From contig NC_054085.1 of assembly GCF_017562075.2 (NCBI RefSeq), forward strand, positions 13,419,222 to 13,483,221: 64,000 nucleotides of DNA, given 5' to 3'. How positions within the stretch are numbered: the stretch's first letter is position 1; every line of letters starts with the position of its first letter. The notes under the pieces were generated by a model, which was not told the DNA's origin, ran no database searches, and was given only the letters and a program-made list of their open reading frames with translations. The position numbers and the translations under genes were made by a program. This stretch comes from Anopheles merus (lineage: Eukaryota > Arthropoda > Insecta > Diptera > Culicidae). Below are positions 56,643 through 64,000 of this stretch, one piece after another.

Positions 56643-58930
56643 TCTAGCAAAAGTCGTACAAGGTGATGGGAAAGGGAGATAGCTCACCAATAATTGGTGG
56701 GAGCTGTTGTTGTCGCGGAAAGTTATCTGCTTTTTTTGGCATTCCTTTTGGGGAAAGATTTATTACCAGCTATAAGCTGATTACAGGATGATTAAGATAA
56801 TGTTATAAAGGGTATCTAATGGACAAATACTATCATCAAATCAGATTTAAATGATGTAAAACAAACAAAGTTTTTTCACACGCTTGTTTCCAAGCGATCG
56901 CTTCCCAGCTCAGCCCACAAACGATGCTCAATACAGTTCATTAAGCTTTGTTTAATGCATAGAACAAATAAATAAGTAAATAAATACTAAAACCACTGCA
57001 CAGAGCTCCACTCCAGCCCCACGAACAGTACACCGATGTAACGGTACCAGCAGCGCACATAACAATTTCAATCGCAAAAGGCATTCTTCCTCCCATTTCA
57101 GCTGGAAATAATGTGCTTAAAACAAAGCACACAATCACCCAGTATTATAAAAGAAAAATCACCTGCTTGTTTAAACACTTTTATTTATTTCCAGTGCAAA
57201 ATCTATCCTGATAATGCAGCCGTAAAAGACCGCGCGACCCCGGACGGATGGGATGGGATGGAGATGGAGTGTGCGTTTGCGCTCGGTCCCAACCGTTACG
57301 CCACGGTTGTGCCATGTGTCAATGGTGGGAGGACAAAGGACGGGGGCGTCAAATGATTGCCACAATTGTTACCAATCATTAAACATTTTACGGTTCATTT
57401 ACAATTGCACTCGGGTGCAGTATGGTGCGTGCACACGCGCCCGGTTGCTGAGGCGGGTTGAGAATGCCGGGAGATTGAATGCGTGTCAAGAGAGAGAGAG
57501 GGGACGACAGATTGGTGCTTTAATTTATTATTTAAAAAAATGTTTTTATAGCATGAAACAAGTATTTTTATGTTTATAAATAATTGAACCTGTTTTAAAG
57601 AGCGTAAATGATATAATTTGCCGTTTCATCGCATCAATTGGATACTCAATTTAATAGCCTTAAAAGTGGGTAGCATACGTACCCTTTACTCCGTAACCAG
57701 AAAAAAAGGGAGCAGCTTAAAACGGGAACCAGCGACTAGTCTCACACCTCACTGGACATTAATGTGCCCGCGGAAAGCTGATTAAACTGTGGCTTTACTA
57801 CGATGGGCGCTTCACAAAAACCAAAGAGAGAGAGAGAGAGAAGAAGCGAGCGAAGCGCTCAACCGGGCGGAAGTTAATCCTTCAATTTCGTACGCCCACA
57901 GAAGCGGCAAGCTCATTAAATGTTGGTGTTGTGTAAATTGCTTTTAAAATGCATCCGTTTTGCGTTTTCAAACGGGCCCAAGCTCCTTTTTGAAGTGTCT
58001 TTTAAGGCGCTTGTCCGCTTTTTTCACGAATGAACAAACTGCATCTCGAACGTTTTTTGGCATGATGAAACACATAATCATAATTGATTTATATCAATGT
58101 CAACTCATCCACATGGTTCAAGCTCGTTCTGTATCGTGATAAAGTTTGGAATTGCACTCCGGCTCTCCCGTTCGATGCAATCCCGCTCAATCGAGGGAAG
58201 GATGAAGCAATATATTTAATACGCTATAATAATGACATTCGTTCAGATTGTCGATTAAAAACAACCCCCAAGGGAATGGGTAGTTTGGTGCACTTGGCGA
58301 CCGTCGTCGTTCGGTACTCGGTTACACAGATATCTTTTTTTCCCTTTTTTTGATTGAGTGAATTCGCATCCGTCAGTGGGTGTGTCATATGACGCCAGGT
58401 GCCCCCGGATGGGATTGATGTACGTCCGATGAGCCTTTCGTTCCGGGATCATCATCATCATCGTTTTGCCATCGCGAATCATTTTTCCTCGCTTGACACT
58501 CAATCAATAAACGAGACCAAAATGGGGATCTACGTCGGGTAGGAGTGAAAACCATGGTCTGCTTTTTCGACCGCGTGGATGAAGATTTATGGGAATTTTA
58601 TACCGATTGACATTTGGTTGATAAAGTTATGGAGAGGAGGGGGAAAATAGATCCTTTTTATCACATACTATCAAAAACAAGATAAATTTGATTGAGTTTT
58701 CCTAGCAATAAAAGAAACAAAACTAAAAAAATGTGGTTATTCTTTTAAATTTTGCGTAAATCATCAATTGCATACCTTTAGGCGTTTGGCAAATAGAATT
58801 GGCGGGAGAGACAGATATAGAAGGTTTTGACCATGTTTACAGCAAAAATAGATATTTCAATCAACAAATGATTAGAATTTAATTTTAAAATAGTCACTTT
58901 GGCACAAGCTATGTTGAAATGAACACTATT
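56643..58930. other. Gene-free stretch
   Basis: No supported gene. Simple (GA)n runs occur near 57489-57501 and 57824-57841, and an (ATC)n run near 58449-58462. Confidence 0.45.
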
Positions 58931-58931
58931 A

Positions 58932-59606
58932 AGGCCTTATTAGACGGAGGAAAATACAGTCATTCGATTTTGGAATCTATCCTTCAAACATGATTTGACA
59001 GATACCAGTCGGAAAATCGGAATTCGGCATGCTCAATTCCGATTTGCCCGAGAGTAGATTTTTGCTGTCAATGTCGATAGAGTGTATTGCATTTCTTTAT
59101 AATGATGAATAAAAACAACAAACATGGGAAACAACGAATGATTTTTATTTTAATGGGAAAAACAGGTTTTATGTGCTAACTAACGCATTTAAAAATCGTT
59201 CAAAAATATAAATGACATATTCTAGAGAGGTTTTGAAGAAATATATTTTTGAATGATTTTGAAAAAGTGTTTGTATAACTTATTTGAAGGTTTCATAAGT
59301 TTTATAATAGTAATTATCAAAATATTTTTTTAAATATCAAAAAATATTTAAACTACCAAACGAATTCACGACTAAACTCTAGAAGCAGACGGCTACCGGC
59401 GACTTTGTAGCGGTCTATGAGAACAACGAATGATTTTTTCGGATAAAGCCAAGAAAATCAATAAATTAAATAATAAATGTGAAAGGTGACAGATCAATTA
59501 TTTTGTCTTATTACACGTACGAGAGGTATTTTTGTGCCAAACTCTAAGTTTGACTGATAAATGCCAATCGAGAAATGACAATATTTTCCTCCGTCTAATA
59601 AGGCCT
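58932..59606. mobile_element. MITE with near-perfect terminal inverted repeats
   Basis: AGGCCTTATTAGACGGAGGA begins the left end and, inverted, the right end; the match extends to about 34 bp with few mismatches. The target duplication is uncertain (TAT or TA). The interior carries a secondary insertion at 59146-59421. Confidence 0.8.
59146..59421. repeat. Unclassified about 276-bp interspersed repeat with a 16-bp flanking duplication
   Basis: Flanked by identical AACAACGAATGATTTT (59130-59145 and 59422-59437). It is about 85-90 percent like 55225-55500 by eye, including GCAGACGGCTACCGGCG and AACGAATTCACGACTAAA. The long duplication suggests a retroposed insertion. No tRNA-like boxes are recognised. 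Confidence 0.72.
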
Positions 59607-59607
59607 T

Positions 59608-60614
59608 TATGGCATTAATTACTATTCTCGCCTAAGTATACGAAAAACAGCGTCCTCTATCGGAAATGCATGGTAATTATCTGTAGATATAGAACGATAC
59701 AAGTATTTTGATGAGTTGTACTAGTTGCGTTACCGTAGAAACAGTGTTGTAATTAAGCGTGTGTAAATAGAAAGCGTAAAGATACATTCAGCAATTGTGT
59801 ATATATGCTAATTTCATACTGTATACTATTTTTATTCATGCAATATCAAGCACAAATGTTTGCCTATATTCCTCCTTCTTCCGTGTTCGATGCAATAAAC
59901 GCTCGTTAAATAGCTTAAAACGATTGAAACTGTGTGTCGAATGCTACGAATGATCGCAAGATGGGAATTTAATTAAATGGAAATGTTGAAACCAATATCA
60001 ACAGCACCATTGTAGAATGTTGAATCTCCAAATCTTATACATTCCATCTTTCTTCCAAGAATCTGAATGTAGTTTTTTGTTTGTTCAAAATTGCTTGAAT
60101 CACGAATCTTTTTCCCAGGCTGGCCAGAGAATCTATTAGCTATTTTGCTTCACCGACACAGCCTTCAAATGGTGCTAGTGCTAGGAAGGTGAATCGTGTA
60201 TTTCACCCAAATAGAAGCATAGTCCGCAGTCCACTGAATGCAAAGCGATTTGGTGAACGGTTAGCGCAACACCATAGCACCGTGCCGGCAAGACGGCAAG
60301 AAAGGCTCGGAAGCAATTGAAAGCCAGCGAGCGAGCAAGAAGGAGGGAAATTAAAAATCAAGTGTTTGAATCCAATTAATTCCGCGATGGGAAAACCTAG
60401 GAAGTGGGAGGAGAGAGAACTAGCGAAGAATATTGCAAACAGGTTTCGGCAGAAGACGGGTTCGAAATTGTGCAATAGTTTCACAATTTGCATCGATCGC
60501 CGTGTTTTTGGGCTTGTCCAAAAACCGTTCTTTAATAATGGTGATGGTGTTGGTTGTTGGATTGGGCAAACGAGAACAACAAAGGAAGCAACGGGCTGAA
60601 AGTTTACCGATAGT
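59608..60614. other. Gene-free stretch
   Basis: Non-coding. The open frames around 60203-60663 on both strands have no family features. Confidence 0.4.
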
Positions 60615-60624
60615 GAAGCGTTTG

Positions 60625-60826
60625 GCCGGTCTGGTGGTACAGTCGTCAACTCGTACGACCTAACAACATGCCCGTCATGGGTTCAAGTCCCGAATAGACC
60701 GTGCCCCCATACGTAGGACTGACTACCCTGCTATGGTAACAATAAGTCACTGAAAGCCAAGCTCACTTCACTAGTGGGTACAGACAGGCCTTGACCGACA
60801 GCGGTTGTTGTGCCAAAGAAGAAGGA
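60625..60826 (+). mobile_element. tRNA-derived SINE (SINE200-like), copy 3, diverged
   Basis: It starts GCCGGTCTGGTGGTACAGTC, has box B GGTTCAAGTCC, and ends GCCAAAGAAGAAGGA. It has more substitutions and a small deletion compared with copies 1 and 2, so it is older. It is flanked by GAAGCGTTTG (60615-60624 and 60827-60836). Confidence 0.85.
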
Positions 60827-60836
60827 GAAGCGTTTG

Positions 60837-63800
60837 AAAATGGACAGCAAGTAGCAGAACGAGGAAAGCAAGCGTATTAAAACAGCAATCGAAAGTGGCG
60901 TAAATTACGCGCCGTACTGGAGGAGAACGTGCCAATTGGCTGTGTTTTAGCGAATCGTGCTGAGGATGAAATTTTAACGAGCAACTACTATTTGGGGGGC
61001 GCCGAGCGTGAAATGGGATGGAAAAATGGGCACTATCTTCTCTGGAAGTTTGTGCGGAAAGAGTGTTGAATGATGACTAACAATAATGCAGAAAATAGTG
61101 AAATATAAACAATGTCTTATGGAGAATAGAATTGAATAATGGTTTACACACATAAAGAATATAAACAATTTGATAGAAATATGAACATTCAAAGAAGAAA
61201 ATAAAAAAGTGTGGTAGAAATTATAAATTATTCAATAAATTTACTTTAAATTACGAAAGCAAACATGAACACAACTAAAATAAGATAAAAGGGAAAGAGA
61301 AATAGATAAAAGCAATAGAAAAAAGGCGAGCAAAATAGTTTAAGAAATAGATAAAAAAAATAACACAAATAATTAATGTATTAAAAACTCCACAAAAACA
61401 GAAAAAAGAAAAACATCGAAACGCGCATATTTGAAGCACAATAAAACCCGGTGGCGCCTAACAACATAATGAATTTAAATCTGCATAATAATTAGTATGG
61501 AAATCGCATTAAAATGGCATTTAGTCAAACTGTCCATCCACTCCGGGTGGAAGCGACACCTCCGGGGAAGAACGCTTGGTTAAACCATTCATTCGCGACA
61601 GAAAAAGGTTGGCATGATGGCGGTAAAACAAAACAAAACAAAAAACCACCCTCCAACAATATTCTCATTTTGCGGTGGTCTACCGGAAGCGACCCATGAC
61701 AGCCAGGGACAGATCAGGGAAGCAGCGAGATATGCCATCACACAACAGGTCCCACACAACAGCCATCAATGACCGCGGGCGCAAACAAAAATCCAATAAA
61801 AAAGCTGACCGTTTGCAACCATCAACTCGGGGCATGACAGCATCGGTGGTCGCGAAAGGACATAGAGACTGGACCGGTAGCGCCAGTAGGAAAAAATGGT
61901 TTGTTTCGTAATCTACTTAGGACACGAAAAACGGGCCAATTTGGTGCGAAGAAAAGAGAAGATGAATGTTAGGAAAAGAGAAGTAACGTAAAGAGCATAG
62001 TTTAAATATCAATAACTTCAATAAACAATAATTTAAATATCAATAACAATCAATCATTAAACAAAACTTCCAATAAGATTAAAGTAATATGAAAAATGAA
62101 AAGTAAATCAAACAGTTAAAGTACAAATACAGTTGTAAGAAGCATAAAATGACGAATAAATGAAAGAAACATGAAAAATGCAATTGTTAGAGAAGAGAGG
62201 AGGGCAACGGAAACTGCTATAACAAACCCCCTTACTACCCCAATATAAAAAGCAATCAATAAAACTGCTCCTCCAAATCAGCTTACACGTGTTTTACAAC
62301 AGATCATTGCCGTGCAATCATTCTCTCCCTCCCCTCAAAACTGCTGTTGCTGCTGCTGCTGCTGCTACCAAAAAGGTAAATCGTTCAAATCAATTGACCC
62401 ATCGTCTACGGGCGTTTTGTTTTACTTGGTTTCTCCTCCTTCCGTCCTCATCGTAGCAAAAGACGTCCAGACGTCCTGACCATACAGAGTGAAAACTGCT
62501 CGATAAAAGTCCCCAATTCGTTACTGTGTTTTAACAATGAGCCAAATACAAAAAAAAGAAACTAGAAAGGAAGGAAAAACCTCGTTCATAAAAAAAAAGA
62601 AGAAAAACCTTCACCTTACGATGGAGAGTAACTGTATAAGGGAACGGTCATATTACTATCGTTTGGAAGGGTAGAGAAAAAAGGTATAAAAACTCACTTA
62701 CAGAACCGGCAACCCGGCGAGGATAGTGCCTGCCGGGATAGTGACTTTGGGACAGATAAAAGCGAAAATATCGCCCAACTGAGTGTGTGTGTGGAAATCC
62801 CTCACAACGTGGTCACCGTCGCATTGCAGCACGATGGCAAAAGAAAAGGATGTCTCCTGTCCTTTTCTTTTTTTTGGAGACGAGTTTGCGAAATTTTGTG
62901 GATTGAATTTGCATTATCCATTGTATAGTCCCTAGGTCCTTGGAGAGGACCACACACACTCACAGACTGACCACTCGGTGGGAAGCTTCACCAGTGCGGA
63001 ATAAATGCACCAGCAGTGCGCGATATTAGTGCTGATCCTTAGCAATGATTACGACGACTGGAAGCCATACGGTACACGTACGGTAAGCATTGTTGCTTAC
63101 TGCTGGACAGCGAGTGCAACAGTGTGCGCCATCTAACGACTTCAAGCAGACCTACCGGTTCGGTTCGACCGTTCGTGTGAACGTCGTCGACGGTCAGTGC
63201 TCCAACTCGCTCGCATGTGGGGATTTCATTTTCTCCAATTTAATCATCATGCCGATATGCCAGCCGCATATCCTTTCCGGTAATCCTATTCCGGGGTATC
63301 ACGAAAGTACGGAACGGTACGCTGCTCGGTTGCTGTAAGACAATAGTGTCCACCCAGGAGATGGGGCAAGGGGTAATCCGCTTGCCGTGTCAAATTGTTA
63401 AATAATAATTTCGAATTAAATCTCGCTCGTCGTTCGTTTCTCGCTTTCTCGGTTGTTGTGCGTTCTGAAGTGAAAATAAAAAAGGGGAGAAAATTAAACA
63501 TGATGCTATGGGGGTGCTATTGGGTTGGGAAGTTAATTTTGTGGATTATTATAAACGGTTTTAATAATATAAAAATAAAATGACTAATTAAAGTAATAAA
63601 TATATGATCAAACTGGTTAAAGAGATAGATTATTTTGTATAAAATCTTTTCCATCAGATTATTTCCAACAATTTATATAAAAATAAGCTCAAAATATACA
63701 ATAAAAATGAGTGATTTTCTTCCAGCAGGCCTTTGTTTACTCACCGGACAAGATCAGTAGATGTTCTGGGACCAACCAATGTTCGGTAACAAACGTTCCA

Positions 63801-64000
63801 CGTTTCTTTCTTCCAAAACTTCAGCATACAGTCGTTCTCGAACTCATTTGCAAGGGTTTGTTTTTGTTTCATTTTTGTATTTCATTTATTCGCCACACTG
63901 CAGGCAACATTGATAAGTATTGGTTGTGTATTGGTAATTCAAATCTGCGGTCCAGCCCTTCGGCCCGCCTTGTCATTTGGGGAAGGGAAAGTCGTGGTGG
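60837..64000. other. Gene-free right end
   Basis: No coding sequence is supported. A (CTG)n run lies at about 62342-62368. The GC-richer stretch at 62700-63350 could be a 5' leader or promoter of a gene beyond the window, but I see no clear exon. Confidence 0.4.

Noticed and set aside
60624..60720. Functional tRNA gene
   Set aside because: The box A/box B-like motifs belong to a SINE with a target duplication; no cloverleaf stem closure was seen.
63090..63338. 82-residue plus frame at the right edge
   Set aside because: Could be part of a leader exon, but there is no supporting motif or splice context.

Overview
This is a nuclear contig from a mosquito, most likely Anopheles. The evidence is short 60-90 bp introns with GT..AG ends, small secreted-protein genes, a CYP6-like cytochrome P450, a secreted 5'-nucleotidase/apyrase with no membrane tail, and a mobile-element load typical of mosquitoes: a DD37D mariner-type element, a roughly 200-bp tRNA-derived SINE, hAT-type and TA-flanked MITEs, and non-LTR retrotransposon pieces. 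The species call is inference. No bacterial, viral or CRISPR features were seen.

Positions 1-1.5 kb hold a foldback MITE with a hAT MITE inserted inside it. Positions 1.5-29.6 kb hold a head-to-tail array of seventeen small genes, all on the minus strand. Each encodes a secreted protein of about 186-208 residues that I assign to the DUF1091 family (insect proteins thought to resemble MD-2/GM2-activator lipid-binding proteins). Sixteen of them share one design: exon 1 (signal peptide), exon 2 (47 or 48 codons; 50 in one gene) and exon 3 (conserved core with two cysteines), all joined in phase 0. Copies 1-7 form one subfamily and copies 8-16 another; copy 17 has lost intron 2. The array is interrupted by a dead DD37D transposon, two SINEs, a 1.65-kb hAT element and a recent 3 x 295-bp tandem repeat.

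Positions 30.5-36.1 kb hold three more secreted-protein genes: a DNA/RNA non-specific endonuclease (plus strand), a seven-exon 5'-nucleotidase/apyrase (minus strand), and a diverged DUF1091-like gene (plus strand). The last two are divergent and share a 0.67-kb promoter interval with a TATA box on each side. The nuclease and nucleotidase are of types found in blood-feeder saliva; they could act on extracellular nucleic acids and nucleotides, but the sequence does not show the tissue.

Positions 36.1-64 kb are gene-poor. They contain a hAT-type element enclosing a LINE relic (36.5-37.6 kb), MITEs around 39.5-41.2 kb, a 5'-truncated non-LTR retrotransposon with an open reverse transcriptase frame (50.0-51.7 kb), minisatellites (51.8-52.5 kb), one CYP6-like P450 (52.8-54.3 kb, minus strand), nested MITEs (54.6-56.6 kb and 58.9-59.6 kb) and a third SINE (60.6 kb). 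Nothing else coding could be supported there.
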